A DNA stretch of 64,000 bases from Niebla homalea (Eukaryota > Ascomycota > Lecanoromycetes > Lecanorales > Ramalinaceae). The translations under genes and the position numbers were made by a program. The stretch covers positions 496,001 through 560,000 of the forward strand of contig JAHGAU010000033.1 in the NCBI GenBank assembly GCA_019925105.1. The letters are read 5' to 3'. Shown here piece after piece: positions 53,703 through 64,000 of this stretch; position 1 is the first letter of the stretch; each line of letters starts with the position of its first letter. Below the pieces are notes generated by a model, which saw only the letters and a list, made by a program, of their open reading frames with translations, had not been told where the DNA came from and made no database searches.

Positions 53703-54022
53703 AAATTAATTAAGGAATATATATACGGGCTATATAGTAACTCCTATATTATTATAATATTAACGTCCTTCACCTCTTTAAATTTAAATATCGGTAATAT
53801 TATTTTAATTGCCTTACCTAATACGTTCTACTATATCGATTTTAAAAATAATAATATATTATATATTAATTTCCATTAAGGTTTCCCTATTTACTTTTAT
53901 TTAAGTTACCGGCTTTTTATTAAAGTTAAACGTTATATATTTTAACTTTCTTATAATTTCTATTATCGGTTTAAAGCGGCCGGAATGAAAGATTAATATT
54001 ATAATAAGCTTCCTTTTTTTTC

Positions 54023-54524
54023 ATCTGCAAATTTGTGAACCAGCATATAAGCACTCCGAGTAAAAGCGAGCAGAACGAACTTAAAAATCTTATGTCCCCC
54101 TCGCTTAACCCTTAAGCGCTCGCGAGTATCCGGCACTATTTTTTTTAACTTAACGTTTTTTTAATTAAATTACCCCCTTTAACTACCCCACCTTAAGGAT
54201 AAATTATTAGCTTTAAGGGTAACTTTTAATTAAATTAACCGAATCTATAATCTATTTTTAAAAACACTGAGTATTACGGCCTATAAAGGGGGTTACGGGT
54301 ATATCCGCTGCCAAGAGAGCTTAATTTTAAAAAATTTATAAAACTTAAAAACCGGTATTTTACCGTTATAAACGTTTTTATTTTTAACTTTTTTTTACCC
54401 ACTCGGGACCGTTCGGAGCGCTCGTGAGTTTTCCTGGATACTTATAAGTAACTTACGAGCGGCTTAAGTGAATAAATCCATTTTTTTTATTCACTCGATC
54501 CGAGCAGGTCGCAGATTTGCTGAT
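54023..54524. mobile_element. Putative MITE / DNA transposon with 19-bp inverted ends
   Basis: 502 bp interrupting copy G. The ends are ATCTGCAAATTTGTGAACC at left and, reverse-complemented, ATCAGCAAATCTGCGACC at right. Subterminal CTCG/CGAGC motifs recur in both orientations (54052-54130, 54404-54430, 54494-54505), as in some hAT-like MITEs. No transposase is visible and I could not find a clear target duplication, so the family is open. The centre is AT-converted; the ends are not. Confidence 0.7.
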
Positions 54525-55419
54525 ATATACCGTCCGTTACGGCCTTTTATTTAATTTTATTTAATTAATTATATTCCCGTTTTAAACCCGTTTTTAACTA
54601 ATTTATTCACCTAACTTTATGTAAATTATACCGTTAAACCTTAATAACTATCCTGGTTTCTTTATATTTAATTTCTTTAATCCTTATTGGGTATTTTAGG
54701 TCTTATATTAAGTATTTATTTTTCTTATATACTATATATTTATATATATTTTTCATAAAACCTTTACTTATTAAACCCGCGTATTTATATATATTATACA
54801 TATTATATACTTTATGATATTAAAATACCTTATAATAATATATTCATATTTTTAATACTTAAAGTATTAATAAATATCCGCCGTTTTATCTTATGGTTTA
54901 GTTAATTTAAGGGATTTTCCTTTAATAATCCTTTTATTTAAAATATTATTATATATCCTTATTAACATTATACTGAATATAACCGTATAATATCTTTTTA
55001 TTTATTTTAGGGTATTTAACCTTTTTATTACTAAAAGGAGTTTATAATTAACGATTTCTATTCCGGGGTAAAAACCCATATTCTCCCTTTTTATATACCT
55101 TAGGTTAAGCTCCCTTTTTATGTTTATAAAATGCATTAAATATATTTCATTTATTATAATAATAATTAATTATTTTAATAGCTTTACCGTTTGGTATTTA
55201 TTTTTATTAATTTATGTTTTAATTTTTTTTTAATATTCTTTCATTTACAAGAATATTTTATTAAAAAGGATATTTCCGCTTTATTATTTACGTATAGCGA
55301 TAAGTTTTTCCGTTAATAGCATTCCCGTTATTTTAAACGTTTTTATTAATTATAAAAAGTTTATTTTTATAATAATATTCCTTTCTTTTTCGGTTATTAA
55401 ATAGATTATTATCGTTTTC

Positions 55420-55594
55420 TGTCAGGGAAAAAGTCGAAGTGCAGGTATTGAGGGTGGAGTGGTAACTGCCTGGATTGCAACTATGAACGCTGTTGCTAGT
55501 TATGTAGGTGCGCATGCTAAGACGCTAGGCCACCATACTTGCTAATACCGCAAACTATCATAAGATCTACCCTGTCTATATCCTACATATAATA
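55420..55594. repeat. El3 left LTR
   Basis: 175 bp, intact TG start; the end reads AATA where the right LTR has AACA, a C-to-T change. Confidence 0.88.
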
Positions 55595-56438
55595 AGTACT
55601 TATAAAAAGAGAAAAAGCCGATGCTTACGTCGTAATATTTATTATATAATATTATTATTTTTAATACTTTCGGTAATAAAGGTGGCTTAAAGTAAACCTT
55701 AAGTACTTAAATAACGTTATTTGAATATATAGTTATTAAATAATAAGGTAGGGTGGACGGTAAAGTTAACGAGAATTAAACGGGACCGTAACCCAGGAAA
55801 TAGTCGTAAATTTTAAGCGATTAAATTTAAGCTAAATCGTTCAAAAACGTAATCTCCGTAATTTTATTAAAGGAGTATCTATTTTATACCTTTACTTATC
55901 CTTACTCTTATTTTTATTAATTGGTTAATTAAGCCGTAAGTATTATATACTATAAATTAAATAATAACTTGGTAATTACCGTTACAATAGGGTATACTCC
56001 CTATATAGCTTTTATAGTGACCGTAAAACGTATAGGTCTAGTGAGGTCTTTATGCTGACTTTAAAACATAAGGTTTTTTAAGATCTTTATACCGACCCTA
56101 TAGCATATAAGTAAGGTAAGGCTTTTATACCGGCCGTTATAGCGTATATTAAAGTATCCTTCTCTGCCCGTTATATTTAACTTACGTCTTTATCGACCTT
56201 TAATATAAGGTCTTGATTATTTATTATAAGTATTAAGTATCCGGAGAATAAAGTTAATAATTAAAACTACTATATTTACGGTCTTTAAAAGTAAGGATTT
56301 AATCTGCTAAAAGGAGAGCGTATTATCCACTGGGTTATTACTTTAAATATAGATTATATAATCCGTTAAGTTAAAGGGTACCGGGAAGTCGTAATTTATA
56401 AAGTTAGGTGCTTTACGTATTATAGTTCATGCCGTTAA

Positions 56439-56605
56439 TATGGCGTGCTCAGTATAAAGGGTAAAATATATCTCATATGTATGATTGTTAAGTAGCTAAC
56501 TATGTGGGTATTGTATATATAAAGGTGCGCGCCAAGTAAGCGGGACAAGGTAGAGCCGCTCCGCTCCGGTAGGGCTGAGACTTAGCTCCAGCTAAGCTCC
56601 TAATA
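56439..56605 (+). repeat. El2 left LTR
   Basis: 167 bp; TATGGCG start and CCTAATA end, each one transition from the right LTR. It contains a TATA-like TATATAAAGG followed by GTGCGCGCC, a plausible element promoter, which suggests plus orientation. Confidence 0.88.
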
Positions 56606-57818
56606 ATTTATTACCAATAAAAAATGCTCTTGCCCCAAGAGTAATCCATTATTAAAAACATCATAAATACTAGTCCCGGACGTAAATATACCTTCATTAA
56701 AGGTCCGGGTAAGTGCAGAAAGGAACCGGTAGGGTAGTAGTGGAGTATTAAGGCATAATAATAGGTATATATTAAAAAATCGAGAAAAAAATTAAGCCGG
56801 AAAATTATTATAAATATACCCGGTTTATTATCGTAAATTTATAAGCTTTAAATCGCTTAAAATTATAATCTCCGAGGTATTCCCGAAATCGAATCTGTAG
56901 CCGGGTAGGTAAAAAAGTGTAAGGCCCGGTGGCCGCGAATTGCTCTAGAAGTAAGTTTTATAAAAGTAAAAGGCCTAATATTAAAGCTATAATAAGCTTA
57001 TTAAGGGTATAAATATCATAAATATAACCGTATAAATAAGTTTTAAGAAATAACGTATAATATATAGTCCAATATATTTATAGTCTATTTCTTCCTTGAA
57101 TCTTAATACTATAAGTATACGCCGTGGTTTAAATATTAATTATTAAACCATCTGCAGTTATATTTACTAAGGAATTTACGGTAAGGGTAATGGAGACCTG
57201 TTTATATCTTGCGGTATCTTATACGGGGTATTATACTAGAGTTCACAGAGGCTTTACCTATTATATATTTAAATCTTTTTTCGAGCTTTTATAATTAAAA
57301 CCGTATATTAATATTAATACCAGCTTTTATTATCTTATTAAGTAACTTATACTATATATAAGCTCCGCATTTAAGATATATATATATATATTATAAATCG
57401 ATATTATTAATATTACGGAGTAATTTAATAAAGGTAAAAACGTCGTAAATAAGAAAATTGAAAATAAGATCTTCTGGCGGTATCTTTAAGGGCTATAGTA
57501 TAGGTTTAAATATAAAATAATTAAGGAGTTACTTAAATGATTCGTTAATAAACGTAAGTATTATAGTTAATAATGTCGTCGTTTAACTTATTAAAAGGGA
57601 CGAGTTTAAGGCTCGGTTTCGTTTATTGGGTTAATTATCTATTTACTGGATTGATATAGGTAATGGTGATTAATAATAAAATTACTGGTGAAAAGACTCT
57701 TATTGAGTTTACTGGGCTTATCGCGTTTTCTGCGTTATTTAAATCTAAGATCTTATAATAATAACGTCTATACGTTTACTATAATAATTACTGCGATCTT
57801 ATATTATTACTACCAAAT

Positions 57819-57985
57819 TGTGGCGTGCTTAATATAAAGGGTAAAATGTATATAATATATATAATTGTTAAGTAGTTAACTATGTAAGTGTTGCATATAT
57901 AAAGGTACGCGCCAAGCAAGCGGGACAAGGTAGAGCCGCTCCGCTCCGGTAGGGCTGAGACTCAGCTCCAGCTGAGCTCCTAACA
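57819..57985 (+). repeat. El2 right LTR
   Basis: 167 bp with intact TGTGGCG...CTAACA ends. It contains the inverted repeat CAGCTCCAGCTGAGC at 57963-57977. Confidence 0.88.
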
Positions 57986-58082
57986 GTTAATGTCGGTAAA
58001 ACGGTATCGGTAAGGGTATATCCATGGTCCCTTTTATATATAACGATATAAGTAGAATCGAATAACAGCTATTACTACCATT

Positions 58083-58257
58083 TATCAGGGAAAAAGACGA
58101 AGTACAGGTATTAAGGGTAAAGTGGTAACTGCCTGGATTGGAACTATAAATGGTGTTGTTAGTTATGTGGGTGCGCATGCTAAGACGCTAGGCCATTATG
58201 CTTGCTAGTACCGCAAACCATGCTGAGATTTACCCTGTCTGCATCCTACACGTAACA
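58083..58257. repeat. El3 right LTR
   Basis: 175 bp; starts TATCAGGG (G-to-A from TGTCAGGG) and ends CGTAACA, followed by TTTTC. Confidence 0.88.
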
Positions 58258-59105
58258 TTTTCACTTTCTTTAATACTGCCGTTTTCTCTTTAATTCGTAC
58301 CGTTTTTTTCTAGGTTATTATATATATATATTTTTATAGTTTTTATTACTTAAGTTTTTTTAATTTAAAAGTCCCGCTATTACCTTTTCGCTTTAGACAT
58401 TTGGCTTTTAACCTTTACCTTTACCTTTTACCGGTATTTTTACTGTTACCTTTTAAGTTTCCTTTAAATACCTTATTTGTTTTAATTCTGCCCTTACTTC
58501 CTTATAGAAGTTTTTTACTTTGTATAAATTTATTTATAGTATTAATTAAGTCTTTGGTATAATAGCCGTTTACTCCGTTATAAGTAGCTTATTTAAGGCT
58601 TTGACTGCTTTTTTTCTTATTCTAATTTTTCTACGCGTTTCACTTATTATTTTTCTTATTCCCCGTCCTTAATTATTTATAAGCCTATCGCCTTTATTAT
58701 TTTTATTTTTATTTTATATACCTTTAATACCGCCAGTATTCTATCCATTTCGTATATACTCGTCGCCCTTTCTTCCCGCCGCCGCCGCCCCGATCTCCCT
58801 AATGCCCTTTTTACTTATTACCTTTTCACGCGTTTTCTACGTCCCTTTATGTGTATCTTACTAACCATAATTCCCTTATTTAATTTAACGACTATTCATT
58901 ACGTTATTCTCGTGTTATTTATATGATTTCCCGTTGCCTTTATTAATATAAGCCATCTGCCCGCGCATTTCCTTATTTTTAATTATTATATTAGCTATAT
59001 TTATTGTAATTAAGGTATTAGCCTTATTATTACTTAAGCTATACGTATACGTATCGTTTTGAACCTCTGGGGTCCCTTTGTTCGTCGCTATCCCCCGTTC
59101 TTTTC

Positions 59106-60373
59106 TATATTAAATATATCCGGAACAATTATTATATACTTTATAAGAACAATAATTCAAATTGAAGAATTTATTTTTAAGTAAGTTTTATTTAAAAAAT
59201 AAATAACGGGTATACTTATTAAATCACTTAAACAAATAGAGTTTATTTTTACCCGTAAGTTATTAAGCTTATATATTATATTAAAAAATAAGCATTTTTA
59301 TATAACATAAATTACCAATATTACCGTTATTACTATTAAAGGGAGTATTAAAGTATTAATAATTCCTTATAGTATTATCCACAATATATATATATTAACT
59401 TAAAAATAATATAAATATTAAAGTATTTAACTATATATCTCAGAACGGCCGGGTATCCTTTAGAGATAGATTTGCTCTTCCTGCATACACCTAGATAACT
59501 GAATAAAAAAATACGTTATATACCCATTATATCAACCTCCCTCCCTAAGTAACGAGAAATTTACCGTACCGAGAAAAATAATAGGTACTTTAATATAAAG
59601 TATTTTTAAGTACATTGATATCTTTTATATATTTATATAAGTTAAGTTCCGTAATTTTTTTTTCTTTAAACCCTTCTGGATAGGAAATTATATTTATATC
59701 GTTACCTCCCTTTCTGATATAGGGAAAGTCTCCTTATATAGCGTAATAAAGCTCTTTAATTATAACTTTATTATTGAACTTCTACTGCTTTTAATACTTA
59801 TAGAAGGGTAATACTTAAGCTATAAGGTTAAATATTATACCAGGAAATCATTATTGATCTTATAATTACTATCGTATATAATATTATATAGAAGTCCTTA
59901 CGCGGGCTGGTACTTTTAGCTCACCGATTTTTTATTAATGTGAAACGACCCTGGAGGTCCTTTAATACCTCGTAATAAAGTTAAGTAATCCAGACTTACC
60001 ATATAATTTTACTTGGAAATATGTACTTATTTGCCAAGCTTATAGCGTGTAAATCCCGTCGTAAAATAACCTGCTTAATGGAACTTAGTCCATATACTTC
60101 GATTTATAAAGCTCCATATTCTCCACGTAAATTGATCCTAAGCTTTGAAGTTATTCAGCCCACATCAACGTGCTTCCCGAGAATGTCGCCGTGCGGAGAA
60201 AGGAGGGCGACAGATCTAGCGCATGGGTATGTGCTTTAGCTTGCTTAGGAGACACTGTATTGAACAAGTATGGAATCTCGAGATTATACTTATCTCAGAA
60301 TGAATAGGGCGCACTGCGAGCCAGTCCTGAGTCCCTTCCGAGTTCTTAGCCATACTTCGTCGATATGCTTCGA
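59106..60373. other. Transition zone, no gene called
   Basis: Composition rises from AT-rich (59.1-59.9 kb) to near balanced (60.0-60.37 kb). A patch around 59440-59530 is also less mutated. The plus-strand ORF at 60021-60239 (72 codons) has no recognisable domain and overlaps what would be the 3' untranslated region of the minus-strand gene, so I treat it as fortuitous. No transposon alignment was seen here. Confidence 0.55.
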
Positions 60374-61873
60374 CTATGAACTTTCATGCTCTTGCCATGC
60401 CCAATACTTTACAGTCAGCAAGAGTGTAATCACAGCTATAGCATAGGCACCGAAGCCGAATGCGGAAGCTGGGTCGTGTGTGAAGATAGCGTACAGTACA
60501 ACACCAATGCCGACTAAGATCGTTAGCACGAGCAGATTGGAGAGCAGGACGACCCAATCCCAGCCTTCGTGCACTATTAAGCCCCATCCGACGACTGCCG
60601 GCTGGTACGTCAGCTCTGCACGCAGCTTCTTTGGGAACGTCGTTAACCAGAAGTCATAAGAGTGAATACCGGGCTTAAGGAGGTGCGAGAACTTAGGTAT
60701 GCTTAAGACTTCAATATCCGCTGGGCAGGGTTCGTAGTGATAATTCTCTTCTTTGACTTGGGACTCGGGCGGCAACCCGAGTCTGACCTTATCGGGACAA
60801 AGATTCGTGTGGAACGGTAGAAGTCGGAACTGAGGTATTATTAACAAAACACAGCCACCTCACAAGAGATAATAAGGGAGAAACTAACCTCGATGAGCTC
60901 CGCGCTTCGTGGCACCCGCAAGTGCACAGTCCCTAGCCAGTCTTGCCAAGCAGCAGGCGTTCGATCCGCCAGCCACTGAGGTGTAAGCAACCCATAGTGC
61001 CAGGAATCATGTCTCCTCGCATCCCAATATCCGCGCCGGATGCCATCGAACAGGAGTTGGTCATTCTCAATGTACCTGAGATCCACATGGAGAAGCTTGG
61101 TCAGGTTTCGAGTATTGACGCAAAGCAATAGATAACGGGGCGTTACACCCACGTCGTGAGCTTGAACATTTTGTTGTTGACCTGATCCCGTTCGAATATC
61201 TCCAGGCGAATCTTTAGGGTCTGTTTGGTCGGGTACGAGAGGGAGGTTCGAGCCCCGACCACTAGAGCCGCCTGTAACGTATGCTCGTTGAGGCATTACG
61301 GGTAATCCTGCAGACATCGCGCCGGATTCAGCGAGTCTCTGCCCTTGTGGCCCAGCTAGCGATGCTGTAAGCCGATTCTGGAACCTCTCAAGTCCCCCAG
61401 ATCTCAGCTCTTTGACATCAACGAGCATAGGCTCACCACAGCTCTGCGACCCAAGTTAGCGATACTTCTTTGCCATACAAAGTACGAGAAGTTCTCACAC
61501 AAGTGTATTGGACTCTATGGAGCCCAGCTTTGGGCCTCTCTATCCTAGTCAGCCAGTGGGATAGCCTCTCGTAGAGCCGCACCCAGATTAGATCTTTCGC
61601 TAACTCTAAGTCGGGAAGTGTTGTAAAACTTCTTTCTCGTGAATACTCCTGTAGCATTGATAACGGCTCATTTGTGTCGATGTGTAAGGGGATTTGAGCC
61701 ATGGACTGGGGTTGTACATGGTTCGGCACCGCCACTGAGGGTGATACGTCTTGAAACTTTGAAAGCTTCAGGAAAGATGTGAGAGACTCCAGCAGACCTT
61801 CGAAAGCTTGACTGGACGGTATGAAGTTCTCAATCTCGTCAAGCGAAGAGACCTCGGGTGCTTCTTCGTGCAA
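60374..61873 (-). CDS. Conserved fungal hypothetical protein, two C-terminal membrane helices, three exons
   Basis: Spliced coding exons 61499-61873, 60889-61443 and 60374-60829 (stop TAG at 60374-60376) give about 461 residues. Both introns are phase 0. They join YTC to SCGEPMLVDV (making CxCG at residues 125-128) and AELIE to FRLLPF. Residues about 402-427 and 432-455 form two hydrophobic helices near the C terminus, so it is probably a membrane-anchored protein. The middle holds a Trp-rich block (GYWDARRHDSWHYG, then WLADRTPAAWQDWL). The pattern YTC-CG followed by DVKELRSGG resembles a family of uncharacterised fungal proteins I know only as hypothetical; no function is assigned. The start is uncertain: 61873 is a TTG, the frame stays open up to a stop at 61937-61939 with no ATG, and the first in-frame ATG is at 61700-61702. 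The true first exon may lie upstream or be lost. Composition is normal and there are no RIP-type stops. Confidence 0.75.
60830..60888 (-). other. Intron 2 of the 60.4-61.9 kb gene, 59 nt
   Basis: Donor GTTAGT after a GAG codon, a TTAAT-containing branch region and acceptor CCTCAG before TTC. Without splicing the middle exon would end at a stop about 15 codons later. Confidence 0.85.
61444..61498 (-). other. Intron 1 of the 60.4-61.9 kb gene, 55 nt
   Basis: Donor GTGAGA directly after a TGT codon, branch-site-like GCTAACTT, acceptor CGCAG. Removing it joins two frames that otherwise look frameshifted and creates the CxCG motif. Length and signals are typical of filamentous ascomycetes. Confidence 0.85.
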
Positions 61874-62060
61874 GACGGTGTCTGGATCCTCCTCTGAATC
61901 ACTATTATTGTCAATGGTATCCAGAGATTGTTTATGTCACACGCATGGACGTATGAGTGTGATGGGGTAGTATGAATTGAGTATGATCTATGAAGATGGA
62001 TCTATGAAAAAAGACTGCAGGATACACCCAGCTAATCTGGGATATACGGCCAGGTAATAA
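61874..62060 (-). other. Upstream flank of the gene, possible missing first exon
   Basis: Normal-composition DNA in which the exon-1 frame stays open for 21 more codons (acidic: NNSDSEEDPD) to a TGA at 61937-61939. The only upstream ATG (61945-61947) is in another frame and stops after four codons. Possible 3' splice sites (ATTCAG, AATAATAG) occur near 61895-61905. Composition switches abruptly to AT-rich at about 62060. Confidence 0.5.
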
Positions 62061-64000
62061 GATATACATATATTATAAGAGTATCTTAATACCGTTTATA
62101 TAACGGCTTAATAATACTTTATGCTTGCAATATTATTATTATGCTTATACCTAAGTTAATATACCTTTTTAAGATTATTATTTAATAATAATCCTGGATA
62201 TCCTTATATAATTACCTTTTTTATTAAAATTAAGCTTATTAATAAACCGAGAAACTTATATAAAGAAAGGTACGTTTTTTAAGAAGTTAAAATTTTAATA
62301 AAAAAATTAATAACCCGGAGAACAATAATAATAATAAAACTTTAATATATTAATTAGCTCCGGAGCTTTATATTTACTTAATAAAGCCTTAAGTACTATC
62401 CTATATAATATTATTAAGTAATTATTATTAAGTATACGCCGAAAAAAGTTATAAATCGAAAAATCGTGAAAATAAGGGAACCCGGAAAAATTATCGTATA
62501 CCCGGTTTATAATCGTAATTTTTTAAGAGCTAAATCTCTTGAAAACGACGTCTCTAGGGTTTTACCGAGTTATATTATAATATAGGGTTCTCCCGGGGTT
62601 TATTATCTTTAAGGCTTAAAAGTTTAATGAATTCCTTATATTTTTATAATAATAAGGGCTTTATAAGGCCGTTCGTTAATATTTTTACTATAAATATATA
62701 CTTAATATTAATTGTTTTCTTTTAATATTCTTATTATAGTTAATAATAATATATATTTATATAACGGAGTTTTATTATAAACTATAAGTTTATCCCTTAA
62801 ATTATACGGATTATTTAAGTATTATTATACTTAATCTTTAATGAATACGATAAGTTTAATATAATTAACTTAAAGAAACGGTTTTATTATATAAGTTCTT
62901 TTATTATAAAAGTAAAATTAAGGAGTTTAATTTTAATAAAGCTTATTATTACCGTCTTTTACTTTATTATTTTTTAATCGATTAAGCCCTTAAAGAGCTT
63001 AAAAATATAACCTTATAAGCTATACTATATCTCTATATCATTAATAAAGGATACGTTAAATAAAGCTATAAATACGGTACGGGGATCTTCAATACGCCCG
63101 TTATAAATAATCATATAATACTTTATATAAGCGAGGTACTATAATACTTATATGATTAATTCCTAATAATATTATAATAAGTTTATAAGGAACTTAGATA
63201 GCTTTAAGGTTAAGAAAACTATATTTACTTTTATTATTATAGTAATAAAGTTAATTAAATTAATAAATTATTAATATACGTGGATCTCTTAAAATATTGC
63301 TTAATTAATATTCTTAATAAATATATTAATATTATATAAAAATACTTTAGGAGCTTGGTTTATTATTATAATATTAAATTTAACCGTAAGTTTATCAATA
63401 TAATTATTTTAATATAAGCGGATTTAATAAATTAATTTATTTTATATTTTTTTATATTTAGGAATTACTTAAGTTTATTTAAGTTTCTTATCTTATATTT
63501 TTAAAAGAATTAACTTTAAAAGTTATTAACTTTTTAATTATTTTTTTAATTATAAATAACGACGATATTATTTATAAAGAAGAAAACCATTATATAATCG
63601 TTAATAAAAAAATATTTAACTTCCGGGACCTACTTTAAGCTTAAATTTATTAATATTTATAAAAGATTCCGGAATTATAATATTAATAATTACTTTAGCC
63701 TATATAGGGCTTAAAGCAGGAGAAATAAGACTTTACCCTTATACCTTTCCGGTAATTTAATATATATAAGTTTATTTATATTATTATTAATAAACGTATT
63801 AACGGTATTTTATTATTTTATTTCCAAATTAAATATAATTACGATAACCATAAGTATTCTTAAGACTTATATTATTAAAGTAATAATAAATATGTTTTAT
63901 TTAATCTTTTATAAATTACTTTTTATATAAAGTTTCACTTTATACTTTATAAAATACCCTTTATTATTAAATTTATACTTAAATACCCAGGTAATTAGAT
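62061..64000. other. RIP-like AT-rich DNA with a module shared with El1/El2
   Basis: No intact gene. Around 62453-62560 there is clear similarity to 14641-14735 of El1 and 56765-56860 of El2: CCGGAAAAATTATCGTATAC, CCCGGTTTATAATCGTAA and GAGCTAAATC. The rest is TA-rich with many stops; I recognise no domain in any frame. It may be a decayed larger relative of the El1 family or the source of its internal sequence. Confidence 0.5.

Larger units (their letters stand above)
56439..57985 (+). mobile_element. El2: El1-family LTR element nested in El3
   Basis: 1547 bp with 167-bp LTRs and the duplication GTTAA (56434-56438 and 57986-57990). Internal DNA is closely similar to El1, including the segment after the left LTR (TTACCAATAAAAAATGCTCT) and a roughly 100-bp module with TATACCCGGTTTATTATCGT (56814-56833). 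The LTRs are 12 bp shorter than those of El1. No coding domain is recognised. It is the innermost layer of a LINE-El3-El2 nest. Confidence 0.88.
55420..58257. mobile_element. El3: small LTR retrotransposon, host of El2
   Basis: 175-bp LTRs (TGTCAGGG...CGTAACA) and the duplication TTTTC (55415-55419 and 58258-58262) define it. Without El2 it is about 1.3 kb, with under 1 kb of internal DNA and no pol motifs, so it is non-autonomous. It sits in the decayed ORF1 of LINE G. Its LTR sequence differs from El1/El2. The ORFs at 55333-55515 and 57987-58178 are matching antisense readings of the two LTRs, not genes. Confidence 0.87.
53033..59105 (-). mobile_element. LINE copy G, 3'-truncated, host of four insertions
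   Basis: Minus-strand LINE from mid-ORF2 to the ORF1 start at 59088-59090 (ATAGCGAC, with ATGG changed to ATAG). Its segments are 53033-53211, 53703-54022, 54525-55419 and 58258-59105, interrupted by M, an inverted-terminus element, and El3 with El2 inside. Joining the segments restores a continuous LINE alignment. This is the clearest multi-layer nest in the window. Confidence 0.82.

Noticed and set aside
55333..58178. Two similar minus-strand ORFs starting MRTxIT
   Set aside because: They are the same antisense reading of the two El3 LTRs, which explains their similarity.
60021..60239. Small plus-strand gene beside the spliced gene
   Set aside because: No recognisable domain, no splice context, and it overlaps the likely 3' untranslated region of the minus-strand gene; it cannot be excluded but is not supported.
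60943..61131. 62-codon plus-strand ORF and the 67-codon minus-strand ORF at 60384-60587
   Set aside because: Both are alternative frames of the spliced gene exons.
61433..61500. Apparent frameshift or stop between the two upstream exons of the 60-kb gene
   Set aside because: A canonical 55-nt intron (GTGAGA...GCTAAC...CGCAG) removes the stop and restores the frame, creating the CxCG motif.

Overview
The window looks like an AT-rich compartment of a filamentous ascomycete (Pezizomycotina) genome. Four things support this. (1) One spliced gene at about 60.4-61.9 kb has short fungal introns of 55 and 59 nt. (2) Retrotransposons are nested densely inside one another. (3) Nearly every element carries pervasive transition decay (C to T, G to A) that fills it with TA and stop codons. 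This is the signature of repeat-induced point mutation (RIP). (4) The non-LTR elements read as Tad-like LINEs and the large LTR element as Ty3/gypsy. I see no tRNA, rRNA or CRISPR array, and no intact transposon protein.

Layout. 1-13.9 kb: three minus-strand LINE copies. A (cut by the left edge) and C (6579-12355) sit inside an older copy B. 14.29-15.85 kb: a small LTR element (El1) with matched 179-bp LTRs. 15.88-22.1 kb: a 5'-truncated plus-strand LINE (K) and a near-full minus-strand LINE (D). 22.1-25.2 kb: decayed AT-rich DNA I cannot assign, with a 140-bp AAT microsatellite. 25.2-32.4 and 52.8-53.0 kb: an old minus-strand LINE (F), broken by a chimeric insertion (N, 26686-29777), a truncated LINE (L), a short unmutated insertion (31698-31843) and a Ty3/gypsy element.

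32361-52795: the Ty3/gypsy relic, plus strand, with 359-bp LTRs and a TTATA target duplication. Its own gag, reverse transcriptase, RNase H and integrase are legible. It has been split by three later LINE insertions: H (34022-35043), J (35375-41203) and E (43149-48959). 53.0-59.1 kb: another minus-strand LINE (G) holding a truncated LINE (M), a 502-bp element with inverted termini, and an LTR element (El3) that contains El2, a relative of El1. 59.1-60.37 kb is a transition zone. 60.37-61.94 kb is the only base-balanced, uninterrupted gene. 62.06-64 kb is decayed again.

How it fits together: exact target-site duplications allow the insertions to be ordered. Mutation occurred over a long time, since older hosts and younger guests are both decayed. 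The catalytic DD pair of both reverse transcriptases has become NN, so neither relic can mobilise itself. The outer ends of many elements, roughly the outermost 50-150 bp, are visibly less mutated than their interiors. The lone gene has kept its reading frame and splice sites while surrounded by this DNA, which suggests it is single-copy and still under selection.
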